Source of the DNA: Streptomyces tagetis
GTDB taxonomy: Bacteria > Actinomycetota > Actinomycetes > Streptomycetales > Streptomycetaceae
Reading direction: 5' to 3'
DNA length: 64,000 nucleotides
Assembly (NCBI RefSeq): GCF_018069565.1
Contig: NZ_JAGPNL010000005.1
Span: 310,001-374,000, forward strand
Positions 8,596 to 17,669 of this stretch are shown piece by piece (position 1 is the first letter of the stretch; each line of letters opens with the position of its first letter). The notes under the pieces were generated by a model. The model was not told where the DNA came from and made no database searches. It was given only the letters and a program-made list of their open reading frames with translations. The translations under genes were made by a program, and so were the position numbers.

Positions 8596-9027
8596 GTGAA
8601 CCAGAAATCCGCCGAACTCATGAGCCACGTCCGCCACTTCAGCGTGCAGCTCTCCCCCACGCCACGAGGTGCCCGCCTCGCCCGGCTGCTGGCGACCGAG
8701 CAGTTCCGGTCCTGGGGCCTGCCGCTGGACCCGGCGCGGCTCCTCGTCGCCGAGCTGGCCAACAACGCCGCCGCGCACGGACGGGTGCCCGGCCGTGACT
8801 TCCGGCTCGTCCTGTACGTCGTAGGCGACACGCTGCGTATCGAGGTCACCGACACGCGGGGCGAGGAGCTTCCCGAGCCTCGAATCCCCGCGCCCGACGC
8901 CGAATCCGGCCGTGGCCTGCTGCTCGTGGAGGCGTTGGCGGACCGGTGGGGAGTGACCGAGGACCGCTTCCCGCGCAAGACCGTGTGGGCCGAACTGTGC
9001 GTCGCCCCACCGGGACCCACGTTCTGA
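8596..9027 (+). CDS. Anti-sigma-factor-type ATP-binding protein (GHKL)
   Basis: A 143-residue HATPase_c protein of the RsbW/SpoIIAB-like class. N-box residues E53 and N56 lie in VAELANNAAAHG, the G1 box is IEVTDTRGEE (D86), and the G2 box is ESGRGLLLVEALADRWGV at 103-120. GHKL proteins of this size in Streptomyces accompany XRE/DUF397 loci and may bind sigma factors or their antagonists. GTG at 8596 is preferred over ATG at 8620 because homologues I recall begin near NQ...VRHFSVQL; both lack a strong ribosome site. It is divergent from the WhiJ-like gene. Confidence 0.87.
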   Translation: MNQKSAELMSHVRHFSVQLSPTPRGARLARLLATEQFRSWGLPLDPARLLVAELANNAAAHGRVPGRDFRLVLYVVGDTLRIEVTDTRGEELPEPRIPAPDAESGRGLLLVEALADRWGVTEDRFPRKTVWAELCVAPPGPTF

Positions 9028-9098
9028 GGTTCCGGTGCCCTCGGCGCTCTGACCAGGAAAGAACCGGTGGGGAAAGAACCCCAACCAGCCCCACCCCT

Positions 9099-9129
9099 CC
9101 CGCCCGAGGCGCACCCTCACTCGGGCGGG
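9099..9129 (+). terminator. Terminator hairpin after the ATPase gene
   Basis: A 10-bp perfect inverted repeat (CCCGCCCGAG at 9099-9108 with its complement at 9120-9129) and an 11-base loop lie about 70 bases after the ATPase stop. Confidence 0.5.
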
Positions 9130-9206
9130 TGAACATCACCGGCTCGGCTGGATTTCCGTACCCCCGGCTCCCCTACGCTCAGCGCACACAACCGCAAAAA
9201 GACTTC

Positions 9207-9242
9207 GGCCCTCGCCGGGACGGCAATCCCAGTGCGAGGGCC
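9207..9242. promoter_or_regulatory. Two-tier hairpin just upstream of the HTH/zinc gene
   Basis: GGCCCTCGC (9207-9215) pairs with GCGAGGGCC (9234-9242), and the loop contains a second 4-bp stem (GGGA/TCCC). On the minus strand it is followed by a T5 run (bases 9200-9196), so it resembles a minus-strand terminator, yet no minus-strand gene ends here. On the plus strand it sits 30 bases before the next ATG, in the 5' leader. Confidence 0.45.
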
Positions 9243-9271
9243 TGACCACCAAGGAAGAAGACACCTTCCCG

Positions 9272-10279
9272 ATGGATACCCAAAACCCTAGCGCGCCCCC
9301 GCGCTCCCGGTCAGCCGACGACGGCAATCCGACCCGATCGCGTCACCATCGCGGCGTCATCCACGAGAACACCCGCCACACCACCCGCTTCGTGGTGATC
9401 GGCAACCACCTGGTCCAGCACCCGGCGCTGTCGCTGCTGGCGATCGGACTCGGCTGCCACATCCAGTCGCTGCCCACCGGTGCCGGCGCCGACATCAAGT
9501 CGCTCACCGCCCGCTTCCCGGAGGGCCCGACGCGCATCGCCGCCGCCCTGCGCGAGCTGGAGGCCCACGGCTACCTGCGCCGCGAACGCGTCCGTACGTC
9601 CACTGGCCGCATCATCACCCGCACCATCTCCTGCAACCAGCCGGGCCCCCGCCGCGCTCCCGCCGACGCCGCCCGCGCCGACCGCCCGCCCCGCCCGTCC
9701 GCGGCACCCCGGCAGCCCCGCCCGTCCACACCCCCGGGCCCCTCCCGCCCACCCCGCCCGACAACCCGCCACCCGAACCCCCCACCCCCGCCCCACCCCC
9801 GCCCCACGGCAACCACCACCGGCCCCCACCCCGCCCCCGCACCCCCCAAGCCCCTCCCCGCCGTACCCCTGCCCGCCGTACCGCACCCCGCCGTCCCCGC
9901 CCCCGCCCTCCTCCAGCAGGCCGCCGACCTCCTCACCGGTCTGCGCCGCCACGACCCCCGCCTGCTCCTCTCCGCCACCGACACCGCCCACCTGGCCCCC
10001 GGCGTCGCCGCCTGGCTGGAGCGCGACGTCACCCCCGGTGCCGTACGCCACGCGCTCGCCTCCGCCCTGCCGGACGAGCCCTTACGCCGCCCCGCCGCCC
10101 TCCTCGCCCACCGCCTCACCGCCCAGTTGCCGCCCCCGCCCCCGTTCCGGGCCCCCGCCACACCCCCACCACCCCGCCACACTCTGCGCAACTGCGACCG
10201 CTGCGACCGCGCCTTCCGCGCCCCCGACTCCGTACCTCACTGCCTCGAATGCCGTACGAACGGCTCCCCCCGCCTCTAG
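9272..10279 (+). CDS. Proline-rich HTH protein with C-terminal zinc-finger-like motif
   Basis: A 335-residue protein of a Streptomyces-typical family of unknown role. Residues about 25-125 form a winged-helix-like domain (VVIGNHLVQHPALSLLAIGLG, IAAALRELEAHGYLRRERVRT). Residues about 130-215 are a Pro-rich low-complexity linker. Residues 215-295 are helical. The C-terminus holds C308-x2-C311 and C324-x2-C327, a likely zinc ribbon. It contains a TTA leucine codon at 10082-10084, so full translation should need the bldA tRNA. A hairpin lies in its leader. A DNA-binding regulatory role is inferred from the winged helix. Confidence 0.8.
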   Translation: MDTQNPSAPPRSRSADDGNPTRSRHHRGVIHENTRHTTRFVVIGNHLVQHPALSLLAIGLGCHIQSLPTGAGADIKSLTARFPEGPTRIAAALRELEAHGYLRRERVRTSTGRIITRTISCNQPGPRRAPADAARADRPPRPSAAPRQPRPSTPPGPSRPPRPTTRHPNPPPPPHPRPTATTTGPHPAPAPPKPLPAVPLPAVPHPAVPAPALLQQAADLLTGLRRHDPRLLLSATDTAHLAPGVAAWLERDVTPGAVRHALASALPDEPLRRPAALLAHRLTAQLPPPPPFRAPATPPPPRHTLRNCDRCDRAFRAPDSVPHCLECRTNGSPRL

Positions 10280-10322
10280 CGTCCGAACCGACTTCCACAC
10301 CCACCGCCGACCCAGGACCCAC

Positions 10323-10907
10323 GTGCTGCCTTCCTTCACCACCACCGGCTTCCTCCCGCTGGGCCGGTACTCGGTCTCTCTCGACGAGGCGGAATCCCTG
10401 CTGGTCAGCGCACCACAGTTCGCCGACTCCGGCACCCGGCCCACCCTGTGGGACGGGCTCCACAACTACCTCGACCGCTTTCTCACGCTGGAGGACGCCT
10501 ACCCGGACGCACTCGGCGGCCACCCGCTCCTCCACAGGCTGTGGCTCGGCGGCAGCTTCGTCAGTGCGAAGCTCGACCCCGGCAACATCGACGCCACACT
10601 CCTGATCGACATCCGGGCCGAGCGGGCGGTCCGCGGCCGGCCGGGGTCGAAGTGGCTGACCGACGCCTTCAAGAGCCGGGACACCATCAGGCGGAAGTAC
10701 GGCGTCTCACCCGTCAGAGTCGGCTACCAGCCGGTCGGCCACGTCTTCCAGCCTGAGCGCATGAGCGCCGAGGAACGGACATACTTCATGCACAGAGGGG
10801 TCTGGGACGACTGGTGGCAGCGCTGTCGCCTGCCCGGCCAAGAGGACCGCTCCCCGTCCGAGGCCAGTGCCGCCCCGGCACGCGGATACCTGGAGGTGCG
10901 ACTGTGA
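10323..10907 (+). CDS. DUF6932-like protein with degenerate nucleotidyltransferase motif
   Basis: A 194-residue protein starting at GTG 10323 (LPSFTTTGFLPLGRYSVSLDE). A segment LWLGGSFVSAKLDPGNIDATLLID resembles the GS...DxD core of nucleotidyltransferases and the DUF6932 family. The first catalytic Asp position appears to be Asn (N-I-D instead of D-I-D), so catalysis is doubtful. Its last bases overlap the next gene (GTGA), making the two translationally coupled. Family assignment is from memory and moderate. Possible roles include a toxin-antitoxin or nucleotide-modifying unit; neither is shown. Confidence 0.65.
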   Translation: MLPSFTTTGFLPLGRYSVSLDEAESLLVSAPQFADSGTRPTLWDGLHNYLDRFLTLEDAYPDALGGHPLLHRLWLGGSFVSAKLDPGNIDATLLIDIRAERAVRGRPGSKWLTDAFKSRDTIRRKYGVSPVRVGYQPVGHVFQPERMSAEERTYFMHRGVWDDWWQRCRLPGQEDRSPSEASAAPARGYLEVRL

Positions 10908-11836
10908 CGACCGGTGACGGCTGGCGCGAGCGCAGGCGCGCCCTCCGCGGAGACGACCCGGACGCCGCCGCGAACGCGCGTCGGCTGCTGGAGCAGATGG
11001 GGACCGAGGACCGGGACGACGACGAGGTGGAGGCCGACCACCGGGCCAGCCGGCTCGCCGCGGTGCGGGAGTACGCGCCCAGCGCCCATCTGGACGAAGA
11101 GCTGCGGCTCCGCCTCACCGGGCCCGACACCGAGGGCGGCGCCCTGCGCTTCCAGTGGGGAGACGCCCTCCTCGATCCCGTCGAGAAGGCCGTCTCCGCC
11201 GCCGCGGGCACCCCGGTCCAACTGGAGCTCACCAGCCTCTCCATGGGCAGCACCGTGATCCACGCCCGTCCCGTCGCCGTGCCCCAGACGCCGGACGAGC
11301 CGGTCCTGACCGGACGCGCCACCTCCGCCACCAGCACCGGTATGCAGACTCTCACCAGGCTGCTGGACGCGCTCGAATCCGAAGGGGACGTGCGCGAGTG
11401 GGCACGGCTCTTCGACTCCGTGGACGCCATGGCACGGGCACTCGACAAGTACGCGCTGGAACTGGACGTGACCTGGTACGACGCGAACGGCGGCACACGC
11501 AGCGCCCGGCTCGGCCGACGGGGCCGGGAGTACGTGGGACGGCTCCGCGAAACCCGGCCGCGCGACCAGGAGCTCACCATCTCCGGCCGCATCACGGAGT
11601 TGCGGGAGAGCGGCTGGGTCAAGGTGAAGACGGGCACGGCCAAGAACGCCCCCGCCTACGACGTCCACTTCGAGGAGCCCGAGGTGCTGCTCCGTATGCG
11701 CCCCGGACTGGGGGACAACGTCCACTTCCGGGTCCGGTTCCGACAGCGCCTGGACGCCGTGGGCATCGCGCGGGCCACCGACTACACGTACCTGGGGCCG
11801 TCCGCGGAGCAGGCACCACTGCCGCTGGCCCCCTGA
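10904..11836 (+). CDS. Conserved protein of unknown function, partner of the nucleotidyltransferase-like gene
   Basis: 310 residues from a GTG overlapping the previous stop by four bases, hence coupled to it. The N-terminal 65 residues are highly charged and helical. The middle (about 65-215) contains LRLTGPDTEGGALRF and SLSMGSTVIHARPVAV. The C-terminal 75 residues (ELTISGRITELRESGWVKVK..., GDNVHFRVRFRQRL) have the strand pattern of an OB-like beta barrel. I do not recognise the family. No signal peptide or membrane segment is seen. The close pairing suggests the two proteins form a complex. Confidence 0.65.
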   Translation: MTTGDGWRERRRALRGDDPDAAANARRLLEQMGTEDRDDDEVEADHRASRLAAVREYAPSAHLDEELRLRLTGPDTEGGALRFQWGDALLDPVEKAVSAAAGTPVQLELTSLSMGSTVIHARPVAVPQTPDEPVLTGRATSATSTGMQTLTRLLDALESEGDVREWARLFDSVDAMARALDKYALELDVTWYDANGGTRSARLGRRGREYVGRLRETRPRDQELTISGRITELRESGWVKVKTGTAKNAPAYDVHFEEPEVLLRMRPGLGDNVHFRVRFRQRLDAVGIARATDYTYLGPSAEQAPLPLAP

Positions 11837-11985
11837 CCACCAGCCGAGCGCGCCCGACAGCCCGGCTCCCATCGTGGAGACCCCCCGCACACGCCCTGGC
11901 CACGTTCCAGGCGTGCGACCTGGACGCCCTGTGTATCGGGGACTACCTGGTCGAGCGGAGCTGAACCACCCGCCAGACTGGAACC

Positions 11986-12447
11986 ATGAGCGCACTGCCC
12001 CTCCGGGAGGCGGCCCGAGCCGTCATTCTCGACGCTGACCAGCGCATCCTGCTGCTCCGCTACGACGAGAATGGCGGCTTCTGGGCAACCCCAGGCGGCA
12101 GCCTTGAGCCGGGTGAGGACTACCCGACCGCCGCCCTGCGCGAACTGGGCGAGGAACTCGGCGCGAAGGACGTGACCCTGTCCGGCGAGATCGCCGAGCG
12201 TCGCCGAGAACATCCAGTCGGCGGGCGCCGCGTGCAACAGATCGAGAAGTATTTCCTCGTCCGCGCATCGTCCGACACCCTCGATGCCGCACGCGCCACA
12301 CAGACGGACAACATCCGGGCTCGCCGCTGGTGGTCGCTGGACGAGCTCCGCTCAACCACAGAAACGGTCTACCCGCTCGGCCTCGCCGGTGTAGTGGCCG
12401 ATGTGCTCGTCAAGGGCGTCCCGCGAGAACCTGCCGTTCTTCGCTGA
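11986..12447 (+). CDS. Nudix hydrolase
   Basis: A 153-residue Nudix-fold hydrolase. A full Nudix box runs from about residue 38 to 60 (GGSLEPGEDYPTAALRELGE, then ELG), with the REUxEE core metal ligands intact. It should cleave a nucleoside-diphosphate-linked substrate using Mg2+ or Mn2+; the sequence does not define the substrate. It has its own short upstream region and stands alone on the plus strand. Confidence 0.92.
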   Translation: MSALPLREAARAVILDADQRILLLRYDENGGFWATPGGSLEPGEDYPTAALRELGEELGAKDVTLSGEIAERRREHPVGGRRVQQIEKYFLVRASSDTLDAARATQTDNIRARRWWSLDELRSTTETVYPLGLAGVVADVLVKGVPREPAVLR

Positions 12448-12531
12448 CGCCACAAGACAACCACCCGTGCGCTCCCCCACCCCATTCCTCCCGGACGACT
12501 ACTCTCACCCATGCACTCCCGGGAGGACTCC

Positions 12532-12879
12532 ATGAGCACGCAGGCCGACCACGGACACGAGCTGGTTCCCCGTCCGGAGCAGACGCCGGACGCGCTGCGT
12601 GCCGCCCTCGCCGTCGTCGATCCCGGTCGCCTGCCGGAGATGCGGCGGACCAAGGACGAGGCGTTCGCCCAGGCCGTGGAGTGGCAATCCCTCAGCCCCG
12701 TACGGAGCTGGGTCCTGGCCTGGTCACGCGACATCGAGATCGCCCGCCGGCCCGGCCTCGCCGCCCGCCACGCCCGCGCCACGAGCGACTTGGAGCACGA
12801 GGACGCGGACATCGCCCGTGAGGCCCTGCGCGAGCTGAGCGCCGTCCTGGACGAGGCGATGAAGGCAGTACACGTGTAA
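12532..12879 (+). CDS. DUF6247 family protein
   Basis: A 115-residue cytoplasmic protein with the TPDALRAALAVVDPGRLPEM opening and WVLAWSRDIEIARRP segment that I associate with DUF6247, a small actinobacterial family often found beside RelE-like toxins. No toxin partner is visible here. ATG 12532 is selected over ATG 12511 because GGGAGGA ends six bases upstream. Function is unknown; an orphan antitoxin is one possibility. Confidence 0.7.
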   Translation: MSTQADHGHELVPRPEQTPDALRAALAVVDPGRLPEMRRTKDEAFAQAVEWQSLSPVRSWVLAWSRDIEIARRPGLAARHARATSDLEHEDADIAREALRELSAVLDEAMKAVHV

Positions 12880-12913
12880 GTGGGCCAGGCCCCCTTGTCA
12901 CACTTACACACAA

Positions 12914-12947
12914 AAGAACCCGCACGACCAAAGTCGTGCGGGTTCTT
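12914..12947 (-). terminator. Intrinsic terminator of tuf
   Basis: A perfect 15-bp stem (12914-12928 with 12933-12947) and a CAAA loop, followed on the minus strand by TTTTGTGTGT. It is 40 bases beyond the tuf stop and would also stop readthrough from the convergent DUF6247 gene. Confidence 0.88.
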
Positions 12948-12986
12948 CGGGCCTGTCAGATCAGGCGATCCTCAGGTGAGCGAGGC

Positions 12987-14180
<1,194 letters not shown>

Positions 14181-14257
14181 TGGGGTCCTCCTGTGGAGTG
14201 GTTCTGTACGCCTTACTCATCGGCGCCAGGTGATCTTTGCTGGAAATCCCGGGCCGC

Positions 14258-14291
14258 GGGGCATTTCGCCGGGTTCACGGCGGAATGCCCC
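14258..14291 (-). terminator. Hairpin in the fusA-tuf gap
   Basis: A 14-bp stem with one G-T pair (14258-14271 with 14278-14291) and a 6-base loop lies between fusA and tuf. It lacks a T-tract and probably acts as a partial terminator or RNA-processing site, leaving tuf partly dependent on its own promoter. Confidence 0.5.
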
Positions 14292-14334
14292 ATCAGGCTC
14301 CGGAGTCAAGCCTAAAGCGTGTGAACGGAGTCCG

Positions 14335-16461
14335 TTACTCGCCCTTGGCCTTCGCGATGATCTCCTCGGCGACGTTCCGGGGAACCTCGGCGTAGGAGTC
14401 GAACTGCATCGAGTAGCTCGCGCGACCCGACGTCTTGCTGCGGAGGTCGCCGACGTAGCCGAACATCTCCGAGAGGGGCACGAGGCCCTTCACGACGCGG
14501 GCACCGGCCCGCTCCTCCATGGCCTGGATCTGGCCACGGCGGGAGTTGATGTCACCGATGACCTCGCCCATGTAGTCCTCGGGCGTGGTGACCTCGACGG
14601 CCATCATCGGTTCGAGCAGCACGGGGCTGGCCTTGCGCGCGGCCTCCTTGAACGCCTGCGAACCGGCGATCTTGAAGGCCAGCTCGGAGGAGTCCACCTC
14701 GTGGTAGGCACCGTCGAGCAGGGTGACGCGGACGCCGGTCATCTCGTAGCCCGCGAGGATGCCGAACTGCATGGCCTCCTGCGCGCCGGCGTCGACCGAA
14801 GGAATGTACTCCTTCGGCACACGGCCACCGGTCACCTTGTTGACGAACTCGTACGAGGCGTCGCTGCCCTCGAGCGGCTCGATGGCGATGATGACGCGCG
14901 CGAACTGGCCGGTGCCACCCGTCTGCTTCTTGTGGGTGAACTCGACCTTCTCGACCGCCTTGCGAATGGTCTCGCGGTAGGCGACCTGAGGCTTGCCGAC
15001 GTTGGCCTCGACCTTGAACTCACGGCGCATGCGGTCGACCAGCACCTCAAGGTGCAGCTCGCCCATACCGCCGATGATGGTCTGGCCGGTCTCCTCGTCC
15101 GAGTGGACCTGGAAGGACGGGTCCTCCTCGGCCAGGCGCTGGATCGCGACGCCCAGCTTCTCCTGGTCGCCCTTGGACTTGGGCTCGATGGCGACCTGGA
15201 TGACCGGCGCCGGGAAGTCCATGGACTCCAGGATGACCGGGGCCTTGTCGTCGGAGAGCGTCTCACCGGTGGTGGTCTGCTTCAGGCCCATGACGGCGAC
15301 GATGTCGCCGGCGCCCACCGCGTCGATCTCCTCACGCTTGTTGGCGTGCATGCGGTAGATCTTGCCGATGCGCTCATTCTTGCCCTTGACGGAGTTCAGC
15401 ACCTGAGTGCCGGACACCAGGCGTCCGGAGTACACGCGGACGAAGGTGAGCTTGCCGAGGTGCGGGTCGCTCATGATCTTGAACGCCAGCGCGGCAAGCG
15501 GCTCGTCCTCGGACGGCTTGCGCGTGATGACCGTCTCCGGGTTCTTCACGTCGTGGGCCTCGATGGCCTCGACGTCCAGCGGAGAGGGCAGGAAGCGCAC
15601 GACCGCGTCGAGCAGCGGCTGCACACCCTTGTTCTTGAAGGCGGTACCGCAGAACACCGGGGTGATGGTGGTGTTCTCGCTCTTGCCGGAGGCGATGGTG
15701 ATACGGCGGACGGCCTCGTAGAGCTGCTCCACGGAGGGCTCGGTGCCCTCCAGGTACAGCTCCATCAGCTTGTCGTCGTTCTCCGCCACGGACTCCAGCA
15801 GCTTGGCGCGGTACTCCTCCGCCAGCTCGGCCAGGTCCTCGGGGATCTCGACGGTGTCGTACATCTCGCCCTTGGACGCCTCGGCGGACCAGACGTACGC
15901 CTTCATCGTCACGAGGTCGACGACGCCGCGGAAGTCGGCCTCGGCACCGATGGGGAGCTGCATGACCAGCGGCTGGGCGCCGAGCCGGTCGGAGATCATG
16001 CCGACGCAACGGAGGAAGTCGGCTCCGGTGCGGTCGAGCTTGTTCACGAAGCAGATACGCGGAACGCCGTAGCGGTCCGCCTGACGCCACACCGTCTCGG
16101 ACTGCGGCTCGACACCGGCGACACCGTCGAACACCGTGACGGCACCGTCGAGGACGCGCAGCGAACGCTCCACCTCGACCGTGAAGTCGACGTGGCCCGG
16201 GGTGTCGATGATGTTGATGGTGTGGTCGATGTCCTCAAGCGGCCAGTGACAGGTGGTCGCAGCGGAGGTGATGGTGATACCACGCTCCTGCTCCTGCTCC
16301 ATCCAGTCCATGGTCGCCGAGCCCTCGTGCGTCTCGCCCAGCTTGTACGAAACGCCCGTGTAGAACAGAATCCGCTCGGTGGTGGTCGTCTTGCCCGCGT
16401 CGATGTGGGCCATGATCCCGATGTTGCGGACCTTGGCCAGGTCAAGCGAAGTGGTAGCCAT
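14335..16461 (-). CDS. fusA: Elongation factor G
   Basis: EF-G is the translocation GTPase. The 708-residue protein starts MATTSLDLAKVRNIGIMAHI with the P-loop AHIDAGKTTT, then DTPGHVDFT and NKLDRTGAD, and the complete domain II-V series to the C-terminus (SMQFDSYAEVP). It is full length. The str operon order is rpsL, rpsG, fusA, tuf, with a 39-base gap from rpsG. No sign of a fusidic-acid-resistance substitution was searched for systematically. Confidence 0.98.
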   Translation of the reverse strand: MATTSLDLAKVRNIGIMAHIDAGKTTTTERILFYTGVSYKLGETHEGSATMDWMEQEQERGITITSAATTCHWPLEDIDHTINIIDTPGHVDFTVEVERSLRVLDGAVTVFDGVAGVEPQSETVWRQADRYGVPRICFVNKLDRTGADFLRCVGMISDRLGAQPLVMQLPIGAEADFRGVVDLVTMKAYVWSAEASKGEMYDTVEIPEDLAELAEEYRAKLLESVAENDDKLMELYLEGTEPSVEQLYEAVRRITIASGKSENTTITPVFCGTAFKNKGVQPLLDAVVRFLPSPLDVEAIEAHDVKNPETVITRKPSEDEPLAALAFKIMSDPHLGKLTFVRVYSGRLVSGTQVLNSVKGKNERIGKIYRMHANKREEIDAVGAGDIVAVMGLKQTTTGETLSDDKAPVILESMDFPAPVIQVAIEPKSKGDQEKLGVAIQRLAEEDPSFQVHSDEETGQTIIGGMGELHLEVLVDRMRREFKVEANVGKPQVAYRETIRKAVEKVEFTHKKQTGGTGQFARVIIAIEPLEGSDASYEFVNKVTGGRVPKEYIPSVDAGAQEAMQFGILAGYEMTGVRVTLLDGAYHEVDSSELAFKIAGSQAFKEAARKASPVLLEPMMAVEVTTPEDYMGEVIGDINSRRGQIQAMEERAGARVVKGLVPLSEMFGYVGDLRSKTSGRASYSMQFDSYAEVPRNVAEEIIAKAKGE

Positions 16462-16500
16462 AAGGCTTCAGTCTTCTCTCGGTTTCGAAGGGGTTTCCGA

Positions 16501-16971
16501 CTACCAGCGGTAGTGCGCGAAGGCCTTGTTGGACTCGGCCATCTTGTGCGTGTCCTCGCGCTTCTTCACAGCGGCACCGAGGCCGTTGGAGGCGTCGAGG
16601 AGCTCGTTGAGCAGACGCTCGGTCATCGTCTTCTCGCGGCGGGCGCGGGAGTAACCGACGAGCCAGCGCAGCGCCAGGGTGTTGGCACGACCGGGCTTGA
16701 CCTCGATCGGCACCTGGTACGTGGCGCCACCGACACGGCGGGACTTGACCTCAAGCGTCGGCTTGATGTTCTCGAGAGCGCGCTTCAGCGTGATGACCGG
16801 GTCGTTGCCGGTCTTCTCGCGCAGGCCCTCCATGGCGCCGTAGACGATGCGCTCGGCGGTGGAGCGCTTGCCGTTCAGCAGCACCTTGTTGATCAGGGAG
16901 GTCACCAGAGGAGAACCGTAGACCGGGTCGATGATGACCGGGCGCTTCGGGGCGGGGCCCTTACGAGGCAT
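16501..16971 (-). CDS. rpsG: 30S ribosomal protein S7
   Basis: S7 nucleates assembly of the 30S head and binds the 3' domain of 16S rRNA. 156 residues, MPRKGPAPKRPVIIDPVYGS, normal length. The ATG lies two bases after the rpsL stop, so the two are translationally close in the str operon. Confidence 0.98.
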   Translation of the reverse strand: MPRKGPAPKRPVIIDPVYGSPLVTSLINKVLLNGKRSTAERIVYGAMEGLREKTGNDPVITLKRALENIKPTLEVKSRRVGGATYQVPIEVKPGRANTLALRWLVGYSRARREKTMTERLLNELLDASNGLGAAVKKREDTHKMAESNKAFAHYRW

Positions 16972-16973
16972 TC

Positions 16974-17345
<372 letters not shown>

Positions 17346-17669
17346 TACTTCTCCGGTTTCTGTGTGCCGATGGGTACAGCTAACCTGGAACGTCACCGAC
17401 CCACGCGGTCGGGTGTGTCGAATCACGCGGACTCCCGCCGCACGGCGAAAAGAATGCGCAGATCACGGTGGCCGGTCACAGCTCTTCGGTGTGGTGGAAA
17501 GGCACACACCAGAGCCAGGGCACACCCCAGGCACAAGGTCTGAGCGTACCTATAGCATTCGCTGCGGTCAAAACAAATGGGCCGCACCCGGAGCGCCGTC
17601 CGGCTCCCGCCCGCTTCTCCCCGCTTCTCCCCGTTCCGCCCGTTCCGTCCTGGCACGATGCGGGCCGTC
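17346..17669. other. str operon leader and upstream spacer
   Basis: 324 bases without a supported gene. They contain the rpsL promoter (17543-17571), a leader of about 190 nt, and the end of the glycosyltransferase transcript at the 17670 side. Open frames here show no family resemblance. Confidence 0.5.
17543..17571 (-). promoter_or_regulatory. Candidate HrdB promoter of the str operon
   Basis: On the minus strand TTGACC (17571-17566) is separated by exactly 17 bases from TACGCT (17548-17543), in a locally AT-rich patch about 200 bases before the rpsL start. It closely matches the vegetative consensus. Confidence 0.7.
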
